A stretch of 64,000 nt of DNA from Kaustia mangrovi (GTDB lineage: Bacteria; Pseudomonadota; Alphaproteobacteria; Rhizobiales; Im1), in assembly GCF_015482775.1 (NCBI RefSeq), contig NZ_CP058214.1, positions 124,001 through 188,000 on the forward strand. Direction: 5' to 3'. Positions 10,261 to 24,080 of the stretch are shown here, in pieces. The notes beneath the pieces are model-generated. The model saw only the letters and a list, made by a program, of their open reading frames with translations, did not search any database and had not been told where the DNA came from. The stretch's first letter is position 1, and each line of letters begins with the position of its first letter. The position numbers and the translations under genes are program-made.

Positions 10261-10748
10261 AACGCCTGCATGTCCATGTGTCTGTGGAGGATCTCGACCA
10301 GTCGGTCCGCTTCTACACGACCCTGTTTGCCGCGGAACCCTCTGTGGTGAAGCCCGACTACGCGAAATGGATGCTGGACGATCCGCGCGTGAACTTCGCG
10401 ATCTCCCGGCGCGGCCAGGCCGTCGGCGTCGAGCATCTGGGCATCCAGGTGGAGACCGAGGCCGAGCTCACGGAAGTCTATGGCCGCCTTGCCCGGGCCG
10501 ACCGCCCGGTGGTGGAGGAGCCGGCGACTGTCTGCTGCTATGCCAACAGCGACAAGCAGTGGATCGCCGATCCTCAAGGGGTGGCCTGGGAGACCTTCCT
10601 GACCCACGGGGAGAGCACGGTCTACGGCAAGGACGGCGCGCTGGACAGGCTCGATGCGGCCTGCTGCGAGCCGCCCGCCATCGCCGCCGCCAGCCGGGGA
10701 GCATGCGGCTGCGGCCCGTCGGCGAGCGATACAGGCGGAGGCTCGTAA
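10257..10748 (+). CDS. arsI: ArsI-type C-As lyase (VOC-fold dioxygenase)
   Basis: The 163-residue vicinal-oxygen-chelate protein has the metal ligands expected of ArsI: H5 in RLHVHVSVEDL, H60 in GVEHLGI and E112 in AWETF. It also has the vicinal cysteines C93-C94 in ATVCCYANSDKQW that bind trivalent organoarsenicals. ArsI splits the carbon-arsenic bond of methylarsenite and aromatic arsenicals, releasing arsenite. Further cysteines near the C-terminus (AACCEP, ACGCGP) may add metal affinity. The start overlaps the arsR stop. Proteins of this family are often labelled CadI or glyoxalase; the Cys pair and the ars context favour ArsI. Confidence 0.88.
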   Translation: MKRLHVHVSVEDLDQSVRFYTTLFAAEPSVVKPDYAKWMLDDPRVNFAISRRGQAVGVEHLGIQVETEAELTEVYGRLARADRPVVEEPATVCCYANSDKQWIADPQGVAWETFLTHGESTVYGKDGALDRLDAACCEPPAIAAASRGACGCGPSASDTGGGS

Positions 10749-10751
10749 CCC

Positions 10752-11270
10752 ATGGCTCCCCTGAACGTTCTGTTCCTGTGTACGGGCAATTCCGCGCGCA
10801 GCATCATGGCCGAGGCGATCCTCAACCATCTCGGTGCCGGACGCTTCCGGGGCTGGAGCGCGGGCTCCCATCCCAAGAACGATGTCCATCCGATGGCGCT
10901 GGAGACGTTGCGCCAGGCGAACCTGCCGACCGAGGGGCTTTACGCCAAGAGCTGGGACGAGTTCGCCAGGAACGGCGCGCCGGAGATGGATTTCGTCTTC
11001 ACCGTCTGCGACAACGCCGCCGGAGAGGTCTGCCCCATATGGCCCGGCCAGCCGGTCACGGCCCATTGGGGCGTTCCCGACCCCGCGGCGGCGGAGGGGT
11101 CGGAGGCCGAGCGCATGCTCGCCTTCCGCGAGGTCTTCAGGATGCTCGACCGCCGCATCCGGATCTTCCTCGCGCTCCGGCATGGGGAAATCGACAGGGC
11201 GGAGACGGAGCGCAAGGTCGTCGAGATCGGCCGTCTCGACGAGAACGACGCGAAGAGCAGGGCATCATGA
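10752..11270 (+). CDS. arsC: Arsenate reductase, low-molecular-weight phosphatase type
   Basis: The 172-residue protein starts with NVLFLCTGNSARS, the C10-x5-R16 P-loop of the LMW tyrosine phosphatase/arsenate reductase superfamily. Further Cys at 86 (FTVCDNAAG) and 94 (GEVCPIWPG) fit the thiol relay of thioredoxin-coupled ArsC, and DPAAAEGSEAERMLAFREVF matches the family. It reduces arsenate to arsenite for export by the ACR3 protein encoded next. The spacing to arsI is 3 bases, and the stop overlaps the acr3 start (ATGA). Confidence 0.92.
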   Translation: MAPLNVLFLCTGNSARSIMAEAILNHLGAGRFRGWSAGSHPKNDVHPMALETLRQANLPTEGLYAKSWDEFARNGAPEMDFVFTVCDNAAGEVCPIWPGQPVTAHWGVPDPAAAEGSEAERMLAFREVFRMLDRRIRIFLALRHGEIDRAETERKVVEIGRLDENDAKSRAS

Positions 11271-12367
11271 GCGATACAACGACGGACAATGCCGGTGCGG
11301 CCCTTGCTGCGCCAGCCGCGAAGCTCGGTGTGTTCGAGCGCTGGCTGACGGTCTGGGTGGCGTTGTGCATCGTCGCCGGCATCGTGCTGGGTCAGCTGCT
11401 GCCGGGTGTCTTTCATGCCATTGGCGGCATGGTGGTGGCGGAGGTGAACCTGCCTGTCGCCGTGCTCGTCTGGCTGATGATTATCCCCATGCTGCTCAAG
11501 ATCGACCCGGCGGCGCTCTCCGGCGTCGGGGCGCACTGGCGCGGCATCGTGGCGACCGTCGGCGTCAATTGGCTCGTCAAGCCGTTCTCCATGGCGCTGC
11601 TCGCCTGGCTGTTCATTGGAACCGTCTTCCGGCCCTTCCTGCCGGCCGACCAGGTCGACAGCTACATTGCGGGCCTCATCCTGCTGGCGGCCGCGCCCTG
11701 CACGGCGATGGTCTTCGTCTGGTCCAACCTGGTGAACGGCGAGCCGCATTTCACGCTGAGCCAGGTCGCGCTCAACGACACGATCATGGTCGTGGCCTTC
11801 GCGCCCATCGTCGGGCTGCTGCTCGGCCTGTCGGCCATCACCGTGCCGTGGGACACGCTGATCCTGTCGGTCGTCCTCTACATCGTCGTGCCCGTGGCCA
11901 TTGCCCAGCTCTGGCGCGCAAGGCGCCTGAGGACGGGGGGCGAGGCGGCGCTCGCGCGCACGCTGAAACGGCTCGGGCCCGTCTCGCTGGTGGCGTTGCT
12001 GGCAACGCTCATCCTGCTGTTCGGCCTGCAGGGCGAGCAGATCGTGCGCCAGCCGCTGGTGATCGCCATGATCGCCGTGCCGATCCTCGTGCAGGTCTAT
12101 TTCAACGCCGCGCTCGCCTATGGGCTGAACCGCAGCCTCGGCGTCGACTGGTGCGTCGCCGGTCCGTCGGCGCTGATCGGGGCCAGCAATTTCTTCGAGC
12201 TCGCCGTGGCGACCGCCATCGCGCTCTTCGGCTTCCAGTCCGGCGCGGCGCTGGCGACGGTGGTCGGGGTTCTGGTGGAGGTGCCGGTCATGCTGTCGGT
12301 CGCGCGCATCGTCAACGCCTCGCGGGGCTGGTACGAGCGCGGCGCTATGCCCGCAGGCAAGCGCTGA
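11267..12367 (+). CDS. acr3: ACR3-family arsenite efflux permease
   Basis: The 366-residue membrane protein has about ten helices. Its ACR3/BART signatures are MIIPMLLKIDPA, KPFSMALLAWLF, the conserved Cys in APCTAMVFVWSNL, SQVALNDTIMVVAFAPIVGL and GPSALIGASNFFELAVA. ACR3 exports arsenite using the proton motive force. The ATG at 11267 overlaps the arsC stop, and a longer open frame upstream is only a shadow over arsC. It is the last gene of the arsR-arsI-arsC-acr3 operon. Confidence 0.93.
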   Translation: MSDTTTDNAGAALAAPAAKLGVFERWLTVWVALCIVAGIVLGQLLPGVFHAIGGMVVAEVNLPVAVLVWLMIIPMLLKIDPAALSGVGAHWRGIVATVGVNWLVKPFSMALLAWLFIGTVFRPFLPADQVDSYIAGLILLAAAPCTAMVFVWSNLVNGEPHFTLSQVALNDTIMVVAFAPIVGLLLGLSAITVPWDTLILSVVLYIVVPVAIAQLWRARRLRTGGEAALARTLKRLGPVSLVALLATLILLFGLQGEQIVRQPLVIAMIAVPILVQVYFNAALAYGLNRSLGVDWCVAGPSALIGASNFFELAVATAIALFGFQSGAALATVVGVLVEVPVMLSVARIVNASRGWYERGAMPAGKR

Positions 12368-12379
12368 CGCCGCCTTGTG

Positions 12380-12406
12380 GAGCGGCCTTTGCGCCGGGGG
12401 CCGCTC
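12380..12406 (+). terminator. Stem-loop after acr3
   Basis: GAGCGGCC and its complement GGCCGCTC enclose an 11-base loop, 12 bases after the acr3 stop. No T-run follows (CCGCCCTTCC), so intrinsic termination is only possible. Confidence 0.4.
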
Positions 12407-12455
12407 CCGCCCTTCCTAAATCGGGCCCGAATGCTATATATCGGGCAATCCTCGT

Positions 12456-12532
12456 GGAGGTCCTGAGCGAGCCGTATGGTACATGCGGCGATGCGGGACC
12501 TCCTTGAGCGTTTCCCGAACATCCGGAAGTAG
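12456..12532 (+). promoter_or_regulatory. Structured leader of ettA with an 18-codon open frame
   Basis: GGAGGTCC (12456-12463) pairs with GGACCTCC (12496-12503), and inside it GCCGTATG pairs with CATGCGGC at 7 of 8 positions, giving a two-tier hairpin. An ATG in the apical part (12476) opens the frame [18 protein letters not shown], which stops at 12532, seven bases before the ettA ATG and out of frame with it. A promoter-like TATATA lies at 12435-12440. The frame has no clear ribosome site of its own, because GGAGG is 15 bases away and is paired in the hairpin. It may be a leader peptide or chance. Confidence 0.4.
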
Positions 12533-12539
12533 CGAGAGC

Positions 12540-14198
<1,659 letters not shown>

Positions 14199-14231
14199 CG
14201 GCGCCCGCATCGCCGCAGGGATGTGCAACGC

Positions 14232-14265
14232 AAAACGGCCGGGGCGGAAATGCCCCGGCCGTTTT
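14232..14265. terminator. Bidirectional terminator between ettA and mlaC
   Basis: A perfect 14-bp inverted repeat (AAAACGGCCGGGGC and its complement, loop GGAAAT) stands between the convergent ettA and mlaC genes. The A/T ends of the stem give a T-run on both strands, so it can stop transcription from either side. Confidence 0.9.
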
Positions 14266-14302
14266 CACATCCGTTCTGTGCGCGCCCGACAGGGGCTGCC
14301 CG

Positions 14303-14887
14303 CTACTTCTTCAGGAAGCTGAAGAGCGCGTCGATATTGCCGTTGTTCTGGTTGAGCAGCGAGACGAAGTTCGTGCGCTGCTGGATGGCCAGCCACACGC
14401 CCTCGATGCTGACATCGATGATCTTGTAGCCGCCGCCGCGCGAACGCAGCCGCCAGATGACCGGCATGGGCTGGCGCCCGGAAAACTGCACCTGGCTCGT
14501 GACGATCACGCTGTTGCCGGTGTTCTTGCTGCCCTTGATGTCGAGCGCGTTGCCGCCGAGCTTCGTGGCATTGTTGACGAACACGTCGGAGATGTACTTC
14601 TCGAACAGGCCGAAATACTCCGATTGGCGCGACCGCGGCATCTTGCTGCGATAGTTGCCAAGCGCGAACATCGCGATGGAGGGGATGTCCGCATTCTGGC
14701 GCAGCAGGCTGCGGAACTGGCTGCCGGAACGCGCCCGGGCCGCGGCCAGGACCTTGTTGCCCACCGAGGAGATGAAGGATTCCGCGCTCGCGGCCTCAGC
14801 CGGCAGGCTGTGGGGAAGGGTCAGCCCGGCCGCCATCAGGGCGGCGCATGAGCAAGCTATGAGGTGTCTGCGGGACAGGAGGGTCAT
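14303..14887 (-). CDS. mlaC: Phospholipid-binding protein MlaC
   Basis: The 194-residue exported protein has a twin-arginine-like/Sec leader (LLSRRHLIACSCAALMAAGL) cut near AEAAS. The mature part fits MlaC/Ttg2D: FISSVGNKVLAAARA, the helical FRSLLRQNADIPSIAMFALGNY, then DVFVNNATKL, and the beta strands ending DVSIEGVWLAIQQRTNFVSL. MlaC ferries phospholipids across the periplasm between MlaA-OmpC and the MlaFEDB ABC complex. The ATG at 14887 has GAGGA 5 bases upstream; an in-frame ATG at 14911 is a weaker choice. It follows mlaA by 64 bases on the same strand. The mlaFEDB genes are not in the window. Confidence 0.88.
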   Translation of the reverse strand: MTLLSRRHLIACSCAALMAAGLTLPHSLPAEAASAESFISSVGNKVLAAARARSGSQFRSLLRQNADIPSIAMFALGNYRSKMPRSRQSEYFGLFEKYISDVFVNNATKLGGNALDIKGSKNTGNSVIVTSQVQFSGRQPMPVIWRLRSRGGGYKIIDVSIEGVWLAIQQRTNFVSLLNQNNGNIDALFSFLKK

Positions 14888-14951
14888 ACCGGTCCTCTTC
14901 CGTGGGTTCATGTTGTCTCGGATCGTGGAACGAAGTCTCTGCCGCCGCCGA

Positions 14952-15815
14952 TCAGCGCGAGAATTCGGGGATGTCGGGAAGGTCCTCCTCGACCACCCGA
15001 CCATTCCGAATCTCCGCCAGACGGCGCTGGTAATAGACATCCTTCAGCGTCGCATAGAAATCTGGCGAGGATTCGCGCAAGGCGTCGAGCTGGTCGAGAT
15101 TGGCCTCGCGCGTCGTCACGACCTCGGCCATCAGGGGCGAGCTGCTTTCCAGCAGCGTCGCATCCATCAGCAGCCAGGTGAAGGGGTTCGCCGCAGCATC
15201 GACGACGCGGCCGAACAGGTGGCGCGGGGTCGACGGGCCGATGATGGGCGCCACGATATAGGGCCCGGACGGCACGCCATAGACAGCGAGCGTCTGCGCG
15301 AAATCCTCCGTATGCGGCTCGATGCCGGCATGCTGGGCGGCGTCGACGAAGCCGCCGAAGCCCACCGTCGTGTTGACGAGGAAGCGCACCAGCGTCTCCT
15401 CCGCCCGCTTGCCCTCGCCCTGGAGCACGTCGTTGACCAGGGTGATGGGGGAGGTCGCGTTGGAGATGATGTTGTAGATGCCCGTGCGCAGGAAGGAGGG
15501 CACCACGGCCCGGTACATCTCCGCAACCGGCCTGAGAAGCACGGTGTCGACGGCGTCGTTGAAACCGTAGATCGCGCGGTTGACCGGCTCGATCGGGTCG
15601 GACAGTTCCTCGGCCTGATAGGAATCCGCCTGCATCGTCTGGACGACGGGCGCATTCGGATCGGCCTCGTAGGTCGTCACGACGTTGGTCTCGGCGACCT
15701 CGTCGGTCGCAGTTTGCGCGGCGGCGAGGCCGGCATTGCAGACAACAGCAAGGGATATCGCTGCGGCCAGGCCGAAACGACGGACCCTGCCCACGGGCCG
15801 GGCAGGAGCATTCAT
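14952..15815 (-). CDS. mlaA: Outer-membrane lipid asymmetry protein MlaA (VacJ)
   Basis: The 287-residue protein has a signal peptide (RRFGLAAAISLAVVCNAG, cleavage near AAAQ) and the MlaA core: DPIEPVNRAIYGFNDAVD, then RTGIYNIISNATSPITLVND, LVRFLVNTTVGFGGFVDAA and the diagnostic HTEDFAQTLAVYGVPSGPYI. No lipobox Cys is placed at the cleavage site, unlike E. coli MlaA, although a Cys (VVCNAG) lies inside the leader. MlaA extracts misplaced phospholipids from the outer leaflet and passes them to MlaC, encoded next. Upstream in-frame starts exist at 15839 and beyond, and none has a good ribosome site; 15815 was chosen from the signal-peptide position. Confidence 0.88.
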   Translation of the reverse strand: MNAPARPVGRVRRFGLAAAISLAVVCNAGLAAAQTATDEVAETNVVTTYEADPNAPVVQTMQADSYQAEELSDPIEPVNRAIYGFNDAVDTVLLRPVAEMYRAVVPSFLRTGIYNIISNATSPITLVNDVLQGEGKRAEETLVRFLVNTTVGFGGFVDAAQHAGIEPHTEDFAQTLAVYGVPSGPYIVAPIIGPSTPRHLFGRVVDAAANPFTWLLMDATLLESSSPLMAEVVTTREANLDQLDALRESSPDFYATLKDVYYQRRLAEIRNGRVVEEDLPDIPEFSR

Positions 15816-16052
15816 GCGCGGGATAACTATGCTTGTCATTACAATGGCGATGTTTGTGATTCGTGTCCGTTCGGCAGCCATCTGTCTAGCAGTTTGCCGC
15901 GACGATAGCACAACTCCATTGATCTACCAGAGGAAAACGCCGTCGGCGCGGCGAAACCCGCTTGGGCGTTGCCCAAATGCCGCGCGTGCCCGGGACGGGG
16001 GCAGCGTATCGGGGTTGTATCGGAATATCCATCCAAAGAAAGCGCTTGGGTC

Positions 16053-16076
16053 TCATATAAAGATATGTTTATATGA
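16053..16076. promoter_or_regulatory. SahR-type operator upstream of sahR-metF-metH
   Basis: TCATATAAA, a 6-base centre (GATATG) and the exact complement TTTATATGA form a perfect 9-bp inverted repeat, AT-rich against a GC-rich background. It fits the ATATAAAGATAT-type motif I associate with SahR regulators of the S-adenosylhomocysteine cycle. It lies 107 bases upstream of the sahR ATG, in the 367-base gap shared with divergent mlaA. Apart from this site the gap 15816-16182 shows no gene. Confidence 0.8.
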
Positions 16077-16182
16077 CCAACCACTGATTTGGGCGTGACG
16101 GCACGTGCCGTGCGGCAGGTGTCGGGATCGCGTCGCGGTCCGGTCCGGCCGGATGGGCGTGACGGGCATGCCGGAGGATATC

Positions 16183-17190
16183 ATGGCGGATTTGCGGATG
16201 GACGAACTGCTCGCCGGCTTGAGGGCGATTGGAGAGAGCACGCGGCTCAGGCTGCTGTTCATCCTGTCCCATGGCGAGTTCAACGTGACTGAGCTGACCG
16301 GGATTCTCGGCCAGAGCCAGCCGCGCGTCAGCCGTCATCTGAAGCTCCTGACGGAGGCGGGCCTCCTGGAACGTCACCGGGAGGGCAGCTGGATGCTGTT
16401 CCGCCTGGGCGAGGAGGGCACCGGTGCGGCTCTTGCCCACATGATCGCCGATCTCCTGCCGGCCGACGATCCCGCCCTCCTGCGCGATCTGGAGCGGCTC
16501 GAGGCGCTGAGGTCGGAGCGTGCCAGCGCGGCGGCCGCCTATTTCCGGACCAATGCGGAAGACTGGGACAGTATCCGCTCTCTCCATGTGGCAGAGGAGG
16601 ATGTCGAGCAGGCGATGGCGGACATCCTCGCCGATGCGGGGCCCATCGGCACGCTGCTCGATCTCGGTACCGGCACGGGCCGCATGCTGGAGCTGTTCGC
16701 GCGCGACGCCGAACACGGCATCGGCGTCGACCTGTCGCGGGAGATGCTGGCCGTGGCCCGGTCCAATCTGGAGCGCGCCGGGCTGAAGCATTGCCAGGTG
16801 CGCCATGGCGACCTGTTCCACCTGCCTTACCGCAATGACAGCGCGGACGCGATCACCGTGCATCAGGTGCTCCACTATCTGGAGGATCCCGAGCGCGCCC
16901 TGTCGGAGGCCGCGCGGGTCCTGAGCCCCGAGGGACAGATGCTGGTGGTCGACTTCGCACCGCACGAGCTCGAATTCCTGCGCGAGGGCCATGCCCATCG
17001 CCGGCTCGGCATTTCCGACGACCAGTTCGCCTCATGGGCGCAGCGTGCGGGGCTGAAGGTGGTCAGCCACGAGCAGTTGCCGCCGCCGCCGACCATCGCG
17101 AACGGCCTGACGGTGTCGATCTGGCTTGCGCGGCCCGTTCATGCCCGCACGGACGCGACCGTCATGGCGTCCGAGGCCGAGCCCGCCTGA
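16183..17190 (+). CDS. sahR: SahR-type regulator: ArsR winged helix fused to a SAM-methyltransferase domain
   Basis: The 335-residue protein has an N-terminal ArsR winged helix (about residues 1-95; LSHGEFNVTELTGILGQSQP, then RVSRHLKLLTEAGLLERHR). A complete class I methyltransferase fold follows (about 135-320): motif I LLDLGTGTGRMLELF, then GIGVDLSREML, RHGDLFHLPY and RALSEAARVLSPEGQMLVVD. The ArsR part lacks an arsenic-type Cys cluster. This architecture directly before metF-metH is the known SahR arrangement, in which the C-terminal domain senses S-adenosylhomocysteine and the protein controls methionine-cycle genes. GGAGGA 5 bases before the ATG at 16183 fixes the start. Whether the domain still methylates anything is unknown. 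Confidence 0.85.
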   Translation: MADLRMDELLAGLRAIGESTRLRLLFILSHGEFNVTELTGILGQSQPRVSRHLKLLTEAGLLERHREGSWMLFRLGEEGTGAALAHMIADLLPADDPALLRDLERLEALRSERASAAAAYFRTNAEDWDSIRSLHVAEEDVEQAMADILADAGPIGTLLDLGTGTGRMLELFARDAEHGIGVDLSREMLAVARSNLERAGLKHCQVRHGDLFHLPYRNDSADAITVHQVLHYLEDPERALSEAARVLSPEGQMLVVDFAPHELEFLREGHAHRRLGISDDQFASWAQRAGLKVVSHEQLPPPPTIANGLTVSIWLARPVHARTDATVMASEAEPA

Positions 17191-17249
17191 TCCGGTCCGG
17201 GCCAACCGGCCCGACCGCACGAGATCCTTGAGTCTAAAAGGGAAATACA

Positions 17250-18160
17250 ATGAGGGACGACGAGGTGAAGACCACCAACGGCCAAGCGGAGCCCGAGCGC
17301 GAGTTCCGCGTTTCCTTCGAGTTCTTTCCGCCGAAGAACGAGGCCATGGAGCGCTCGCTGTGGGAGGCGATCAAGAAGCTCGAGGCGCTCGATCCGGCCT
17401 TCGTGTCGGTCACCTACGGGGCGGGCGGCTCGACGCGCGAGCGCACCCATTCCACCGTCACGCGCATCCTGAAGGAGACGGGGCTCACGCCTGCGGCCCA
17501 CCTGACCTGCGTCGGGGCGGAGCGCGGCGAGGTGGACGACGTCGTGCGCGCCTACGACAAGGCCGGCGTACGCAATATCGTGGCCCTGCGCGGCGATCCG
17601 CCGGAGGGCGTGGGCTCTGCCTATGCGCCCCATCCGGGCGGCTACGAGAACGCGGCCGATCTCGTCGGCGGAATCCGCAAGATCGCCGATTTCGACATCT
17701 CGGTCGCCGCCTATCCGGAAAAGCATCCCGAATCGCCGGACTGGGAGACGGATCTCGCCATGCTCGCCGCTAAGGTCGATGCCGGCGCGGACCGCGCGAT
17801 CACCCAGTTCTTCTTCGATAACAGCGCCTATTTCCGCTATCTCGACCGGGTTCGTGCGCGCGGCATCGACGTGCCCGTCGTACCGGGCATCGTGCCTATC
17901 GTGAACTTCAAGCGCGTCGCGGGCTTTGCGGGCAAATGCGGCGCGAGCATCCCGCCGGAGCTCGCCGCGCGCTTCGAAGGGCTCGACGACGACCCGGAGA
18001 CCCATGCTCTCGTCGCCGCGGCGGTGGCGGCGGAACAGGTCGCGGAACTGCGCGACCAGGGCATCGACCAGTTTCACTTCTACACGCTGAACCGTGCCGA
18101 GCTCGTCTATGCGATCTGCAGGCTGCTCGGCCTGGGAACCAAGACCGAAAAGGCAGCAGC

Positions 18161-18164
<4 letters not shown>
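17250..18164 (+). CDS. metF: Methylenetetrahydrofolate reductase
   Basis: The 304-residue TIM-barrel flavoprotein has the MetF landmarks: [11 protein letters not shown] (catalytic Glu), [35 protein letters not shown] (FAD-binding Asp) and [15 protein letters not shown], ending with [13 protein letters not shown]. It makes 5-methyl-THF, the methyl donor for the MetH encoded next. AAGGGA precedes the ATG, and its stop overlaps the metH start (ATGA). It lies 59 bases after sahR, so all three are probably one operon under the 16053 operator. Confidence 0.95.
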
Positions 18165-21901
<3,737 letters not shown>

Positions 21902-21932
21902 GGCCAAGGATCCGCGTAGAGTTCCCGTCGGT

Positions 21933-21959
21933 GCGGCCCGGCCGGCTTGGCCGGGCCGC
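21933..21959 (+). terminator. GC-rich stem-loop after metH
   Basis: An 11-bp perfect stem (GCGGCCCGGCC and complement, loop GGCTT) lies 31 bases after the metH stop. There is no T-run after it (GCTTGACGG), so termination may be weak or Rho-assisted. Confidence 0.55.
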
Positions 21960-22028
21960 GCTTGACGGACGGCATGCGCACCGCTATCGCGAAGGGAGCC
22001 GCCCCGCGAACGGAGCCTGCCGACGCCG

Positions 22029-24071
22029 ATGTTTTCCTCTGTGCTGATTGCCAATAGGGGCGAGATCGCCTGCCGGATCATCCGCTCCGCGCGTGCGCTC
22101 GGCATGCGCACAATCGCCGTCTATTCGCAGGCCGATGCCGGCGCGCTCCATGTGCGGCTTGCCGACGAGGCTCACCCCATCGGTCCGCCAGAGCCCTCGG
22201 AAAGCTATTTGAACGGCGAGCGGATCATCGAAACCGCGCTGAAGGCGGGCGCGCAGTGCATCCATCCGGGTTACGGCTTCCTCGCGGAGAACGCGGGGTT
22301 CGCTGAGGCCTGCGCGAAGGCGGGGCTCGTGTTTGTCGGCCCGCCGCCGGACGCGATCCGAGCCATGGGCCTCAAGGACGCCGCCAAGGCGCTGATGGAG
22401 ACGGCCGGCGTGCCGGTCGTCCCGGGCTATCACGGCGACCGGCAGGAGACGGATTTCCTGCGCGAGAAGGCCTATCAGATCGGCTATCCGGTGATCGTCA
22501 AGGCGGTCGCCGGCGGCGGCGGCAAGGGCATGCGGCGGGTGACGCGCCATCAGGACGCCGCCGACGCCATCGACGCGTGCAAGCGCGAGGCGAAGGCCGC
22601 CTTCGGCGACGACCGGATGCTGGTTGAGAAATACGTCTCCAGCCCCCGCCATATCGAGATGCAGGTCTTCGCCGACGCGGCGGGCAACGCCGTCCATCTC
22701 TTCGAACGCGACTGCTCCATGCAGCGCCGCCACCAGAAGATCGTGGAGGAGGCGCCCGCACCGGGCTTGACGGAGGAGATGCGCGCGGCGATGGGCGAGG
22801 CGGCGGTCGCCGCGGCGAAGGCCGTCGGCTATGTCGGCGCCGGAACGGTGGAGTTCATCGCCGATGCGAGCCGTGGGCTGAGGGCGGATGCCTTCTATTT
22901 CATGGAGATGAATACGCGACTCCAGGTGGAGCATCCCGTGACGGAGATGATCACCGGTCTCGATCTGGTGGAACTTCAGTTCCGGGTCGCGGCCGGCGAG
23001 GCGCTGCCCGTCGCGCAAGGGGAGGTGGCGGCGAGTGGCCATGCCATCGAGGCGCGGCTCTATGCGGAGGACCCGGCGGGCGGTTTCCTGCCCCAGAGCG
23101 GCCGGCTGGTGCGGCTGTCCTGGCCGGAAGAGACGGAGGATCTGCGCGTCGATACGGGCGTGGAGGAGGGCGCGGTCATCAGCCCCCATTACGACCCGAT
23201 GATCGCCAAGCTCATCGCCCATGGCAGCGACCGGGAGGCCGCGCGGCGGCGCCTTGTCGACGCGCTCGAGCGGACGGCGGTTCTGGGCCTGCGGACCAAT
23301 CTGGGGTTCCTGTCGCGCGTTCTGTGTGCGGACGCCTTCGTCGAGGCCACCTTCGACACGGGCTTCGTCGACGGTCATGCGGCCGCGCTGGTGCCGCGGC
23401 CCGAGCGCGCGCGCACCATCGGGCTCACCGCGGCCGGCTGGCTGGAGCATCTGAGGCTCGCAGGGCTTGAGCGCGACCGCCGGCTCACCGACGAGCCGGC
23501 CTCGCCCTGGAGCACCATGACCGGCTGGACGCTCGGGCTCGCGCGCACCGACCGGCTTCATCTCACCGTCAACGGCATGCCCGCCGATATCGACCTCTCA
23601 TGGACCGCCTCCGGGGAGCTTCATGTGGAAGAGGGGGAGACCGAAACCCGACTCGACGCGGCGAGGTTCGAAACCGCGTCCGACGGCACGGGCCACCTCC
23701 GGCTGCGCCTCGACGGCCACGACCTGCAGGCGGTGATGTGGCGCGACGAGGCGGCGTCCGCCGTCTATCTCGATTGCGACGGCGAGCATTTCGACATCCG
23801 CGAGCAGGCGCTCAGGGGCCCCGACGAGGTCGCGGGCGGCGGAACCATCGTGCGCGCGCCCATGTCGGGCCGCATCGTCAGCCTGCTGGTGGCCGAGGGC
23901 GACCGCGTGGCGGCGGGCGACAGGCTCGCGATCCTCGAGGCGATGAAGATGGAGCACCCCCTCGTCGCCGGCGCCGATGCGGTGGTGACGTCGTTCGGCG
24001 CGGGAGAGGGCGATCAGGTCTCGGAAGGCGATATTATCGTATCTCTGGAACCGGTTGACGGTGAAAGCTGA
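22029..24071 (+). CDS. Biotin-dependent acyl-CoA carboxylase alpha subunit (biotin carboxylase + BCCP), MCC-like
   Basis: The 680-residue protein opens with VLIANRGEIACRIIRSA. The biotin carboxylase domain fills about residues 1-450, with the ATP loop KAVAGGGGKGMRRV, FERDCSMQRRHQK and the catalytic MEMNTRLQVEHPVTE. After a linker/BT region comes a biotinyl domain with EAMKMEHPLVAGAD about 40 residues from the end. Length and layout fit 3-methylcrotonyl-CoA carboxylase alpha (leucine catabolism); propionyl-CoA or geranyl-CoA carboxylase are alternatives. No beta (carboxyltransferase) subunit gene is in the window, so the substrate cannot be fixed. It stands alone between the metH stem-loop and a convergent gene. 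Confidence 0.85.
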   Translation: MFSSVLIANRGEIACRIIRSARALGMRTIAVYSQADAGALHVRLADEAHPIGPPEPSESYLNGERIIETALKAGAQCIHPGYGFLAENAGFAEACAKAGLVFVGPPPDAIRAMGLKDAAKALMETAGVPVVPGYHGDRQETDFLREKAYQIGYPVIVKAVAGGGGKGMRRVTRHQDAADAIDACKREAKAAFGDDRMLVEKYVSSPRHIEMQVFADAAGNAVHLFERDCSMQRRHQKIVEEAPAPGLTEEMRAAMGEAAVAAAKAVGYVGAGTVEFIADASRGLRADAFYFMEMNTRLQVEHPVTEMITGLDLVELQFRVAAGEALPVAQGEVAASGHAIEARLYAEDPAGGFLPQSGRLVRLSWPEETEDLRVDTGVEEGAVISPHYDPMIAKLIAHGSDREAARRRLVDALERTAVLGLRTNLGFLSRVLCADAFVEATFDTGFVDGHAAALVPRPERARTIGLTAAGWLEHLRLAGLERDRRLTDEPASPWSTMTGWTLGLARTDRLHLTVNGMPADIDLSWTASGELHVEEGETETRLDAARFETASDGTGHLRLRLDGHDLQAVMWRDEAASAVYLDCDGEHFDIREQALRGPDEVAGGGTIVRAPMSGRIVSLLVAEGDRVAAGDRLAILEAMKMEHPLVAGADAVVTSFGAGEGDQVSEGDIIVSLEPVDGES

Positions 24072-24080
24072 AGGATAGGT

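Noticed and set aside
17191-17249. SAM or cobalamin riboswitch before metF-metH
   Set aside because: The sahR-metF gap is only 59 bases and shows no SAM-II-like or B12-box sequence; control is better explained by the SahR operator.
22029-24071. Propionyl-CoA carboxylase assignment
   Set aside because: The biotin carboxylase subunit alone cannot fix the acyl-CoA; no beta subunit is near. Kept as MCC-like.
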